64,000 bases of DNA from assembly GCF_027571385.1 (NCBI RefSeq), contig NZ_CP085636.1, positions 4,034,001 to 4,098,000 of the forward strand, in the 5' to 3' direction. Each line of letters starts with the position of its first letter. Positions within the stretch are counted from its first letter, which is position 1. The translations under genes and the position numbers were made by a program. This stretch comes from Shewanella sp. MTB7. Lineage in GTDB: Bacteria; Pseudomonadota; Gammaproteobacteria; Enterobacterales; Shewanellaceae. A model generated the notes under the pieces. The model saw only the letters and a program-made list of their open reading frames with translations. It did no database searches and had not been told where the DNA came from. This document shows positions 53,101 to 61,424 of the stretch, piece by piece.

Positions 53101-54282
53101 TTATGCGCTTTTAGCCAGCTTGTTAGAACGCTTACTCTCCATGCGTTTACCCAGCCAAACCCCTAAGCCTAATGGTGCAAAGAAGACCACTACCAGAAAA
53201 AGGACAAAGTAGAGGATCAAACTTTTAAGTGTCTTGGTCAGCTCTTGAAACACCACTTCAACAGTATGTTTAGAGATCTCATCTAAGTTAGCTGCGGCGG
53301 CAATTCGTTCTCGAGTGATCATACTTTCTAAGGCAAGACGTTCATTCTTTACCATCAACTCTAATGCCTGACGCTCAACAGACAACTGAGCTAACTTATC
53401 ATCGGTTGATTCACTCAGCTGTTGCAGAAGCGGGCTTAACTCTCGACGCATGTCCACCGCCAACGCTTCCATCATCTCAGGGCTTTGAGCCATCAATTCA
53501 CGAAACCTAGCCGAGGTGTCGCTAATATTGGTTAACGTACTCTGGATCTCAGCGACATTGAGATTAGAATGAAGCGCATATAACTCCGCTTTCCAAGCGA
53601 TCACTTTTGGCATCTGTTCGGCGATCATCGCCATGCGATCTGAAATATCACTCATCACTTCAGGCACTGAACCAAACGTCGTTACCGCTTCAAATTCATT
53701 GAGTCCTCTGAAAGCTAACCAGTCATTAAAGGCTGAATGACGGCTAAATGTCATCTCTGTCAATGGGTTCATCTCTACATACTGCTCGATAAACGCTTGG
53801 TTCTTAATAAAATCTGCCGGTTTAACGAAACCTTTAATGGTATTTTCAAATTGAAATTGCAGCGCTTTGCTTGTCTTAACCGCTAAAGCTTGCTGCGAGC
53901 CAAATAAGGCTTTGCCTGCTCCGGTGTCATAAAACGCTGTCATCTGCGCCGTCAATGCCCAAGTATCAAGCATCGCAGCTACAGGTGAGGCTTGAAAAAT
54001 AGTGCGTTGCAGTGCTTGCTCAGAAAAAATCTTCCACATTAATGTATTGGATTTAATAGAAACCGAATCAGCCTCGTCTTGACTGAGAAAAGCAATTTGA
54101 TCGGCAGTTTGCTCCACTTTACTGTAAAAAGAGCTACTAAAGTCACGGCTAAATACACGCATATTTAATTGCTCTTGCGGTAAAGGTTCGATACCACTTT
54201 CTAACTTTATCTCCAACAAAGAGCACGCCGAAGTTAACAACCCCAACAATGTCAGAAAACTTAAGCGTAACAACGCTTTCAT
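53101..54282 (-). CDS. Lipoprotein with coiled-coil and C-terminal membrane segment
   Basis: A 393-residue protein with a lipobox LTSAC at residues about 17-21 and, unusually, a C-terminal transmembrane segment (LILYFVLFLVVVFFAPLGLGVWLG, about residues 355-378) ended by KRMESKRSNK. Between residues about 270 and 340 there is a charged, heptad-like helix (MMEALAVDMRRELSPLLQQLSESTDDKLAQLSVERQALEL) that looks like a coiled coil. It could sit between outer and inner membranes. The family is not recognised; a chemotaxis-receptor-like helix is one reading, but no MCP hairpin is present. GGGGG before ATG 54282 decides this start. Confidence 0.7.
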   Translation of the reverse strand: MKALLRLSFLTLLGLLTSACSLLEIKLESGIEPLPQEQLNMRVFSRDFSSSFYSKVEQTADQIAFLSQDEADSVSIKSNTLMWKIFSEQALQRTIFQASPVAAMLDTWALTAQMTAFYDTGAGKALFGSQQALAVKTSKALQFQFENTIKGFVKPADFIKNQAFIEQYVEMNPLTEMTFSRHSAFNDWLAFRGLNEFEAVTTFGSVPEVMSDISDRMAMIAEQMPKVIAWKAELYALHSNLNVAEIQSTLTNISDTSARFRELMAQSPEMMEALAVDMRRELSPLLQQLSESTDDKLAQLSVERQALELMVKNERLALESMITRERIAAAANLDEISKHTVEVVFQELTKTLKSLILYFVLFLVVVFFAPLGLGVWLGKRMESKRSNKLAKSA

Positions 54283-54537
54283 AACGCCCCCAATCACTCT
54301 TCATCATTAACTAAAAAGTGGTTAAAAAAAGGAAAAATTCCGTCGAAGTTTACCAAATTTATGGTTTTTTACCTACAGTTGAATGAACTCACGACACTAA
54401 TGCAATGACGTGTATCCCATCGACTCACATAAGGTTAATACCGTGACCTAACACTGGCCACACTTGAATTACGTGGAAAAGATCATTAAAATCCTCTCCA
54501 TAAAATGATGATCTAAGCATTAAAAAGAGGGCATAGA

Positions 54538-54804
54538 ATGATCCATTCCCCCTGTGTGGCAAAATGTGGATTAAATGATGAAGATATCTGCATGGGCTGT
54601 TACCGAACCATCGATGAAATCGTCGGTTGGGGCAACGCTGATGATGCCTTTAAAACTAAGGTTTTGGAATTAATACCAGCAAGAAAAATAGCCTTGGGTA
54701 AAGGCGAGAATTGCTTAAAACTCACCAGAGAAAAATGGCAAGAAGTAGAGGTTCGTCTACAGGAGAATATCACTGAACCCTGCATTTCCAAGTCGTTTAA
54801 CTAG
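54538..54804 (+). CDS. DUF1289-family small cysteine-rich protein
   Basis: An 88-residue protein with the family motif SPCVAKCGLNDEDICMGCYRTIDEIVGW, four cysteines in C-x3-C-x7-C-x2-C spacing near the N-terminus, which probably hold a metal or Fe-S centre. The function is unknown. The ribosome site AGAGGGCATAG lies just before the ATG. It is convergent with yajD, 52 bases apart. Confidence 0.88.
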   Translation: MIHSPCVAKCGLNDEDICMGCYRTIDEIVGWGNADDAFKTKVLELIPARKIALGKGENCLKLTREKWQEVEVRLQENITEPCISKSFN

Positions 54805-54856
54805 AGAATAAAAAAGAGAGATACGCACCGCATACCTCTTATCTTAAATCAAAATG

Positions 54857-55228
54857 TTATTTCTTCATCATACCTTTGAGGTTGGCAAACGGATTGTAAG
54901 TTGCCGCCTCAACGGCGACTTCCTTAGTCGCACCATATTGGATCAACTCTTCAAATTTAGAATGCTCATTATCATGGCAATATAAACACAAGAGCTCCCA
55001 GTTAGAGCCATCTGATGGATTGTTATCATGATTATGATCCACATGATGTACTGTCAGTTCACGTAAGTTGGAATTTACGAACTCTCGAGTACAGCGCCCA
55101 CAGATCCATGGGTATAATTTTAACGCCTGTTCACGGTAACCCGTCTCACGTTTGGCTTTATATTCTCTGGCTTCAGCCAACACTTTATCTAATTTACTTT
55201 GCCCTTGGCTTGCTGACATAAAGTTCAT
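54857..55228 (-). CDS. yajD: YajD-family HNH nuclease
   Basis: A 123-residue HNH protein. The motif runs IYPWICGRCTREF ... LTVHHVDHNHDNNPSDGSNWELLCLYCHDNEHSKF, with two CxxC metal sites and the HH/N core. It is colinear with E. coli YajD as I remember it, including the ending YNPFANLKGMMKK. The target is unknown. Start ATG 55228 or ATG 55219 (GAGATG 8 bases upstream) are both possible. Confidence 0.85.
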   Translation of the reverse strand: MNFMSASQGQSKLDKVLAEAREYKAKRETGYREQALKLYPWICGRCTREFVNSNLRELTVHHVDHNHDNNPSDGSNWELLCLYCHDNEHSKFEELIQYGATKEVAVEAATYNPFANLKGMMKK

Positions 55229-55304
55229 CTCTACTTTTTATATAAAGTCATATTAAAACGAATAGTATAGGAATTTTACAGCATAACTAGGTTAATTGAT
55301 AAAG

Positions 55305-55327
55305 AAACAGCCCTTAATGGGCTGTTT
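55305..55327 (-). terminator. Hairpin downstream of the BCCT gene
   Basis: AAACAGCCC and GGGCTGTTT around a 5-base loop, followed by CTTTATC on the minus strand, between the BCCT stop and yajD. It is probably the terminator of the BCCT gene. Confidence 0.75.
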
Positions 55328-55359
55328 GAATATCATTTAATTAAGCCAAGATAATTAAA

Positions 55360-57333
55360 CTAGCTCTCAGTACCTACATATTCTGAGTTAGTTAAATGTA
55401 AATAATGCAGATATTTTTCATACTGCGTCACGACATCCGCCAAGATCTGATCTTGAGTAAAACCCATCACATCGTAGTGCTGACCACCGTGTTCAAGGAA
55501 AACCTCAACACGGTAGTACTCTGTATCTCCACCATCTATCTCACTTTCGATAGGATTAATGATGGTAAAGGCACGAATACGTAAACCATAGGCAAAATCG
55601 TCATACTCTTCGTTAGCAATCACGAAACGAATACGATTATCAAAATGCAGTAACTCACCTGGGATCTCTTTGCTATTAAAGCTCTCACATACTCTAGTCA
55701 GTGCAGGAGTCGCCACATTATCGAGAAAATCCTGTGCATTTTGTTGACTGGGGTGAGAGACAAGCACATCAATATGATCTTCCCAATTCACATTGGTTTT
55801 GGTGAATTGTACGCTGGTATTATGCAGCTGCACACTGTTGATCTTAAGCCAATCATCTTTTAATGCCTTATATAAACCAATGCACATTAAGAACATAATT
55901 AACAAAAACGGTAGTGCACTGGCAATGGCAACTGTTTGCAGTGCCTGCAGACCACCAGCAAGCAAGAGTACTGATGCTACAACACCTTGTAGCAGTGCCC
56001 AGAAGACACGCTGCCAAACAGGCGCATTTTGATCGCCGCCTGAAGTCAGGTTATCGATAACCAGCGAACCAGAATCTGACGATGTCACAAAAAAAGTAAT
56101 CACCAAACACAAAGCTATAGTCGATAACAAGGTGGAAAATGGCATATGCTCAAAGAATACAAACAAGGCGACAGACACATCTGATGATACTGCATCCGAT
56201 AGATACGTTGCCCCATGATTCATAATCGCATCAATGGCCGTGTTGCCAAATACTGTCATCCACAAAAACGTAAATGCGGTCGGCACGAATAGCACACCTA
56301 TAAGAAACTCTCTAATGGTTCGGCCACGCGATACGCGGGCAATAAAGGTACCGACAAAAGGAGACCATGAGATCCACCAACCCCAATAAAGTAATGTCCA
56401 ACCACCTAACCAGTCATTTTTTTGTTCATAGGCATATAAGTTAAATGTTTTGCCTACAATATCACTAAGATAGCTTCCGGTGTTTTGCACAAATGCTTGC
56501 AATAGTTCAACCGTAGGACCAAAAAGTAACACAAAAACCATCAGTAACGCTGCTAAACCAAGGTTCAACTCACTGAGACGCTTCACTCCATTATCTAGAC
56601 CGGAGAAAACTGACAAGGTAGCAATTAAAGAGATACCAATAATTAAGCCAACTTGCACATACGCATTGACCGGCACATCCAATAGGTAATTCAGACCGGA
56701 GTTGACCTGTAATACCCCAAAACCTAGGGATGTCGCGACACCAAACATGGTTCCGAGTACCGCAAAAGTATCGACAGCATGGCCGATAGGCCCATATATG
56801 CGCTCACCAATTAAAGGGTAAAGCGCACTTCGAGGCAGTAACGGTAACTTATGACGGTAGGAGAAATAAGCTAAACTTAGCGCAACTACTGCATAGATAG
56901 CCCACGCATGGATCCCCCAATGGAAGAAGGTGATCTTCATGGCATCTTTAGCGGCTTGAATCGACTCAGGAGTCGCATCAGGCGGCGCTAAATAATGCAT
57001 AACTGGCTCTGCAACCCCGAAAAACATTAAACCAATTCCCATTCCGGCGGAAAAGAGCATGGCTATCCAGCTTTTATAGCTGTAATCGGGTTCTGCATGA
57101 TCTGGGCCTAACTTGATATCACCAAAGCGGCTCATCATAACAAATATAATAAATATCAAAAAAACGGCAACACCTAAGATGTACAGCCATCCTGCTTTGA
57201 GTTCGAACCAGGATTGAACAGACTTAAATATGAGTTGTACTTCTGTCGGCCATATAGCCCCAACAAACACCATTAACGCTATTAAGAAAACCGAGGAGAA
57301 AAAAACAGGAGGATTTATACTTGATTTGATCAA
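55360..57333 (-). CDS. BCCT-family transporter, BetT-like (choline/betaine)
   Basis: A Na+- or H+-coupled transporter of quaternary ammonium compounds, 657 residues with about twelve membrane segments (residues about 10-510) and a long cytoplasmic C-terminal domain (about 150 residues, ending near QYEKYLHYLHL). The BCCT signature is visible as TLLYWGWWISWSPFVGTFIARVSRGRTIREF (near residue 325), and MLFSAGMGIGLMFFGVAEPVMHY near 95. The C-terminal domain resembles BetT, which imports choline for osmoprotection. The start is unusual: TTG 57333 fits the membrane start and has GAGAG upstream, while an ATG 99 bases further upstream gives a cysteine-rich extra head. Confidence 0.85.
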   Translation of the reverse strand: MIKSSINPPVFFSSVFLIALMVFVGAIWPTEVQLIFKSVQSWFELKAGWLYILGVAVFLIFIIFVMMSRFGDIKLGPDHAEPDYSYKSWIAMLFSAGMGIGLMFFGVAEPVMHYLAPPDATPESIQAAKDAMKITFFHWGIHAWAIYAVVALSLAYFSYRHKLPLLPRSALYPLIGERIYGPIGHAVDTFAVLGTMFGVATSLGFGVLQVNSGLNYLLDVPVNAYVQVGLIIGISLIATLSVFSGLDNGVKRLSELNLGLAALLMVFVLLFGPTVELLQAFVQNTGSYLSDIVGKTFNLYAYEQKNDWLGGWTLLYWGWWISWSPFVGTFIARVSRGRTIREFLIGVLFVPTAFTFLWMTVFGNTAIDAIMNHGATYLSDAVSSDVSVALFVFFEHMPFSTLLSTIALCLVITFFVTSSDSGSLVIDNLTSGGDQNAPVWQRVFWALLQGVVASVLLLAGGLQALQTVAIASALPFLLIMFLMCIGLYKALKDDWLKINSVQLHNTSVQFTKTNVNWEDHIDVLVSHPSQQNAQDFLDNVATPALTRVCESFNSKEIPGELLHFDNRIRFVIANEEYDDFAYGLRIRAFTIINPIESEIDGGDTEYYRVEVFLEHGGQHYDVMGFTQDQILADVVTQYEKYLHYLHLTNSEYVGTES

Positions 57334-57833
57334 AATATCACTCTCGCAAATTAACAAATAGTTGATATACCTAAACCTTTTGTTAGATGCACAATGGAGC
57401 ATCTGAAGTTGGTTTAAATAAGGCTCACACAACTACAATAGACCCGGTCAACATTAGACGGTGAGACATCATACAGGGACCTTGCTTATTAGCCTGCATC
57501 TGTGCCGGAAATCATGATTTGTGAACGCCAATGAGGCTATATACTCAATTCTAGTCTGAGGCTTTACACTAGACGTTAAGTTATATTTTTATTTTTAAAT
57601 TAATAACTTAACATCAAGAAACAACAGGCTACATTCAATTTATAACATGTATCTAAGTCTAAAAGTGATAGATATCACGCTATTGAATACAATCTGCTTA
57701 CACACAAGATCTGATTACTATACAGGATCTTCATCGTCAATTCTGACCTAACGACCGCTTTATATCTCAATATATGGCAAAAACAGCTACATACCACTTA
57801 TTAAGTAAGGCCACCGTGACATAAATCACTCAT
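57334..57833. promoter_or_regulatory. Regulatory gap upstream of the BCCT gene
   Basis: A 500-base gap without a convincing gene. It holds GTTAAGTTAT (57575-57584) and ATAACTTAAC (57603-57612), perfect 10-bp inverted arms around an 18-base AT-rich centre, and the shorter pair TCTAGT/ACTAGA near 57550-57573. At 57664-57679 AGTGA-N6-TCACG resembles a CRP site. The 10-bp pair could be an operator for osmotic or choline control; this is inference. Confidence 0.4.
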
Positions 57834-58535
57834 TTAAAATTTAAGGTCTTTCACCATCTCTTCGTAGGATACATGACGCACATCCTTACCTTTTACGTAA
57901 TAGATGATATATTCACAGATGTTCTGACAACGATCCCCCACACGCTCAACCGCACGTGCAGCCCAAAGTACATCCAACACTTCAGGGATAGATCTAGGAT
58001 CGGCCATCATATAGGTCATCAACTGACGAATGATCCCTTCATATTCTTTATCTATTTTAACATCTTCTTTATGCAGCTCTAATGCCTTTTCCGCATCCAT
58101 ACGCGCTAATGCATCTAAGGTATCATGCAATAAACGTGTCGCATGACGACCCATATTCTCGATACTGACCAAGAGTGGCTGTTGGTTTTTTGAACGCTTA
58201 TCCATCGCTGCTTTCGCGATTTTCACGCAAGCATCACCGATACGCTCCAGATCTGTAATTGTTTTTGAAATAGCCAATACTAAACGCAGATCACTGGCCG
58301 CTGGCTGGCGTTTAGCGATAATGCGGGTACACTCCTCGTCGATGGACACTTCCATGCCATTAACCAGATGATCGCCTTCAATAACCTTCTGTGCCAAATC
58401 TGCATCTAAGGCACTTAAGGCATCAAGCGATTGTTCAAGTTGGCGTTCAACAAGCCCACCCATAGCGAGAACTCGATTGCGAATATCATCGAGCTCGGCA
58501 TTAAACTGGCCCGAAATATGTTTACTTAAGTTCAT
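57834..58535 (-). CDS. phoU: Phosphate-transport regulator PhoU
   Basis: A 233-residue protein of two similar three-helix bundles. It has the metal-binding E/D patterns of the family: [26 protein letters not shown] in the first half and [38 protein letters not shown] in the second. It links the Pst transporter to the PhoR kinase and limits phosphate uptake. GGA lies 6 bases before ATG 58535. Last gene of the pst run on the minus strand. Confidence 0.94.
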   Translation of the reverse strand: MNLSKHISGQFNAELDDIRNRVLAMGGLVERQLEQSLDALSALDADLAQKVIEGDHLVNGMEVSIDEECTRIIAKRQPAASDLRLVLAISKTITDLERIGDACVKIAKAAMDKRSKNQQPLLVSIENMGRHATRLLHDTLDALARMDAEKALELHKEDVKIDKEYEGIIRQLMTYMMADPRSIPEVLDVLWAARAVERVGDRCQNICEYIIYYVKGKDVRHVSYEEMVKDLKF

Positions 58536-58603
58536 ATTTTCCATTGCGATTTAAACCTTTAAATTCTTTACAAAGCGGGCATTGAAAGCCACAACAAACT
58601 TAT

Positions 58604-59422
58604 TTAGCCGTAACGTCCGGTAATGTAGTCTTCTGTTTTGCGTTTACTAGGCGTCGTAAATATAGTATTGGTATCGGCATACTCAACCAACTCGCCCATG
58701 TACATAAAGGCAGTTTGATCTGACACTCGTGCAGCCTGCTGCATATTATGTGTCACTATCACGACTGTGTACTTAGACTTTAACTCTGTGATTAACTCTT
58801 CAATCGTTAAAGTCGAAATTGGATCGAGCGCAGAAGTCGGCTCATCGAGCAACAGGACTTCAGGTTCAATCGCAATCGCTCGCGCAATAACCAGACGTTG
58901 TTGTTGACCACCGGAAAGACCGAACGCATTATCATGTAACCTGTCTTTCACTTCATCCCAGATAGCCGCCCCCCGCAGTGATAGCTCTGCCGCTTCATCA
59001 AGATCACGTCGATTATTTACCCCTTGGAGGCGCAAACCATACACCACATTCTCATAAATAGACTTAGGAAATGGATTAGGACGCTGAAACACCATACCCA
59101 CATTACGTCTCAGTGCAGCAACATCGACCTTCTTATCATAGATGTTTTGCCCGTTCAGTAAAATTTCGCCGCTAATATGACAGTTATCCACTAAGTCATT
59201 CATACGGTTAATGCAGCGAAGCAAGGTCGACTTACCACAACCACTGGGACCAATAAAAGCAGTAACTTGCTTTTCGGGTATCTTCATCGACACATCAAAT
59301 AGGGCCTGTTTATCTCCATACTTAAGATCTAAGTTACGGATCTCCAAAGCCGTGTCTTCTTGACTCAAGTTATTGAGGTCTATCTGATTTGTGCTCATGG
59401 CAGACTTATCTATCGAAATCAT
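58604..59422 (-). CDS. pstB: Phosphate ABC transporter ATP-binding protein PstB
   Basis: A 272-residue ABC ATPase with Walker [13 protein letters not shown], signature [14 protein letters not shown], Walker [14 protein letters not shown] and H-loop [13 protein letters not shown] and [23 protein letters not shown] are PstB-specific. AGGAAATAGA precedes ATG 59422; the 5 extra N-terminal residues of the longer frame are unlikely. The gene lies between pstA and phoU. Confidence 0.95.
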   Translation of the reverse strand: MISIDKSAMSTNQIDLNNLSQEDTALEIRNLDLKYGDKQALFDVSMKIPEKQVTAFIGPSGCGKSTLLRCINRMNDLVDNCHISGEILLNGQNIYDKKVDVAALRRNVGMVFQRPNPFPKSIYENVVYGLRLQGVNNRRDLDEAAELSLRGAAIWDEVKDRLHDNAFGLSGGQQQRLVIARAIAIEPEVLLLDEPTSALDPISTLTIEELITELKSKYTVVIVTHNMQQAARVSDQTAFMYMGELVEYADTNTIFTTPSKRKTEDYITGRYG

Positions 59423-59550
59423 TCTATTTCCTATCACTTAATAGATCTGCTTCGCATCTCTATTGATACCACTGTCGTGGCGATGTTTTTGTCAACAACA
59501 CTCCCAGAACTTCCACACTATGGGGAGCTTGAGAAAATTAATCTATGCCT

Positions 59551-61203
59551 TTAATGCTCTAACGACCGGTACTTCTCTCGTAGATGGTTTCGAACAGCAA
59601 TCGCGGTCAGGTTTAATGACACGATAACGGAAACCAATAAGAAAGACGTTGCATAGACAAGAGGCCTTGCTGCCTCAACATTGGGACTCTGAAAGCCCAC
59701 ATCATATATATGGAAACCTAGGTGCATAAATTTTCGTTCCAGATGCACAAAGGGAAAATTCATGTCTATCGGCAAGTTAGGCGCAAGTTTTACCACACCC
59801 ACCAGCATTAAGGGAGCCACTTCTCCAGCAGCTCGCGCTACCGCAAGAATAAGCCCCGTCATAATAGCTGGACTTGCCATAGGGATCACGATGCGCCATA
59901 AGGTCTCCGCCTTGGTAGCCCCTAATGCTAAGCTGCCTTGGCGAACGGCACTTGGAATACGACTCAGCCCCTCTTCAGTTGACACGATAACCACTGGCAA
60001 GGTTAATATTGCTAACGTCAACGCCGACCAGATAACACCTGGAGAGCCAAATGTGGGTGTTGGCAGAGCTTCTGGATAAAAAAGCTGATCCAGCGTACCA
60101 CCAAACATATAAACAAAAAATCCTAAGCCAAATACACCGTAAACAATTGAGGGCACACCCGCTAAGTTGATCACCGCAATGCGGATCATCTTAGTTACCG
60201 GCCCCTTTTTTGCATACTCATGCAGATAGATAGCCGCAACGACACCAAATGGTGTCACAATAACCGCCATCAACATCACCATAAAGACGGTACCAAAAAT
60301 CGCAGGAAACACTCCTCCTTCGGTATTGGCTTCACGTGGGTCATCACTGATAAAGCGGCCTATACCAACAAACCAATGCCCGACCTTACTCATCAAGCCC
60401 ATACGATTGGCATAGGTGACATCAAGAATTGAGTTTAACTTTAACGTCACCTCTATACCGCGCATATCTTTAATAATGACAGAGTCACGTCCCGCCTCTT
60501 CCCTCAGAGAGAAAAACTGTGTCTCCAACACCTGATAGTCTGCCTCTAACTCAGCTCTTTGAGCTGCAAGCTCACTTTTTCGCAGTTCAGTTAGCTTGTC
60601 ATCCAATTCATATCCACGCTCTTTTAACCTTAACTTTTCAAGAGCGTAATTAATTGAGCCTATCTCGCTCTTTTGAAGTTTGACCGCCTCATTATTTAAC
60701 TCAACTGCACGCTCAATATGAGATTCAAACGAACTTTCTACATCATCAAGTACTAAACGTTGACCATTTTCGACGACGGCGATTGGATAACCATAAAAGT
60801 CACCGTTTTTACTGCGTTCTATTACGGCAATATTTTCAGGTTTACTGCGTGAAATAATATCCGTCGCTAAGATCCAGCGAAAATCTAAACCGACAAACTC
60901 ACGGTTACCTGTCTTTACCAGATAACGTTTTACGGTATCGCCAGGCATTGGTTCGAATTGATGTCCCGCCTCGAGCAAACGCTCAGTCGGCACCTCTTCA
61001 CTGTCATATATTTCACCAATTAAGGTGTATATCTGACCATTTGAATCATTCAGTTCCCATTGGTATATTTCAGCAGGCCAAAAATAACTTAGGCCTCGCC
61101 AAGCAATCATCAACAGCAAACCTAGAACGGCAATTAAACTGATGCTGACGGCACCGCCGGTCATCCAGATCCAAGGAGAGCCTGATTTAAACCACTTACC
61201 CAT
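59551..61203 (-). CDS. pstA: Phosphate ABC transporter permease PstA (long type)
   Basis: An inner-membrane permease of 550 residues, about 250 longer than E. coli PstA because of an inserted periplasmic region (about residues 45-280, including a coiled-coil-like LKLRERGYELDDKLTELRKSELAAQRAELEAD). This DUF3333-type long PstA is usual in Shewanella and Pseudomonas relatives. The C-terminal half has the permease core: MVLVGVVKL-like and LALGATKAETLWRIVIPMASPAIMTGLILAVARAAGEVAPLMLVG. The start is taken at ATG 61203 (MGKWFKSGSPW), although ATG 61224 is in frame. Two degenerate copies of its 5' end lie upstream. Confidence 0.9.
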   Translation of the reverse strand: MGKWFKSGSPWIWMTGGAVSISLIAVLGLLLMIAWRGLSYFWPAEIYQWELNDSNGQIYTLIGEIYDSEEVPTERLLEAGHQFEPMPGDTVKRYLVKTGNREFVGLDFRWILATDIISRSKPENIAVIERSKNGDFYGYPIAVVENGQRLVLDDVESSFESHIERAVELNNEAVKLQKSEIGSINYALEKLRLKERGYELDDKLTELRKSELAAQRAELEADYQVLETQFFSLREEAGRDSVIIKDMRGIEVTLKLNSILDVTYANRMGLMSKVGHWFVGIGRFISDDPREANTEGGVFPAIFGTVFMVMLMAVIVTPFGVVAAIYLHEYAKKGPVTKMIRIAVINLAGVPSIVYGVFGLGFFVYMFGGTLDQLFYPEALPTPTFGSPGVIWSALTLAILTLPVVIVSTEEGLSRIPSAVRQGSLALGATKAETLWRIVIPMASPAIMTGLILAVARAAGEVAPLMLVGVVKLAPNLPIDMNFPFVHLERKFMHLGFHIYDVGFQSPNVEAARPLVYATSFLLVSVIVSLNLTAIAVRNHLREKYRSLEH

Positions 61204-61288
61204 GCCCATGATCCAACCCCACAAGATTCAAATGCCCAGCAGTCATACCAAATGTCCAAGGAGAGCCTAACCTAAACCATTTACCCAT
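61196..61288 (-). CDS. Mini-ORF, pstA N-terminus copy 2 (30 residues)
   Basis: ATG at 61288, reading MGKWFRLGSPWTFGMTAG and ending at a TAA (61198-61196). The stop lies within the start region of the real pstA gene (ATGGGTAA overlap). AGAGAG lies 7-8 bases upstream. It could be translated as a leader coupled to pstA; that is inference. Confidence 0.45.
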   Translation of the reverse strand: MGKWFRLGSPWTFGMTAGHLNLVGLDHGHG

Positions 61289-61367
61289 GATTCAACTCTC
61301 TAAGCTTCAAATGCCTAGCAGTCATGTCAAACATCCAAGGAGAGCCAGACTTAAACCACTTACCCAT
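61281..61367 (-). CDS. Mini-ORF, pstA N-terminus copy 3 (28 residues)
   Basis: ATG at 61367, reading MGKWFKSGSPWMFDMTAR and ending HG-stop, where the TAA (61283-61281) again overlaps the ATG of the next copy. Between pstC and the second mini-ORF. No good ribosome site is seen upstream. Confidence 0.4.
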   Translation of the reverse strand: MGKWFKSGSPWMFDMTARHLKLRELNHG

Positions 61368-61398
61368 ATTCAAGTTCATATGCCTAATCATCATGTCT

Positions 61399-61423
61399 TT
61401 ATACCCAAGCCACTTGGGTATAA
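61399..61423. other. Hairpin directly after the pstC stop
   Basis: Perfect 11-bp arms (TTATACCCAAG and CTTGGGTATAA) around CCA, two bases after the pstC stop codon. There is no T-run, so it is more likely a REP-type or processing hairpin than a terminator. A related TTGGGTAT sequence lies at about 7153-7160. Confidence 0.6.
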
Positions 61424-61424
61424 T

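Larger units (their letters stand above)
61171..61390 (-). repeat. Three tandem imperfect copies of the pstA 5' end
   Basis: On the plus strand, CCAAGGAGAGCC followed by an AAACCA-TTACCCAT block recurs at 61171, 61256 and 61335, spaced 85 and 79 bases. The copy at 61171 is the true pstA start (MGKWFKSGSPW); the other two lie between pstC and pstA and code for the same N-terminus. The spacings are not multiples of three, so the copies are not in one frame. Confidence 0.92.

Noticed and set aside
57373..57432. Cysteine-rich N-terminal extension of the BCCT protein
   Set aside because: The extra head has no family similarity and the membrane start with its ribosome site fits TTG 57333.
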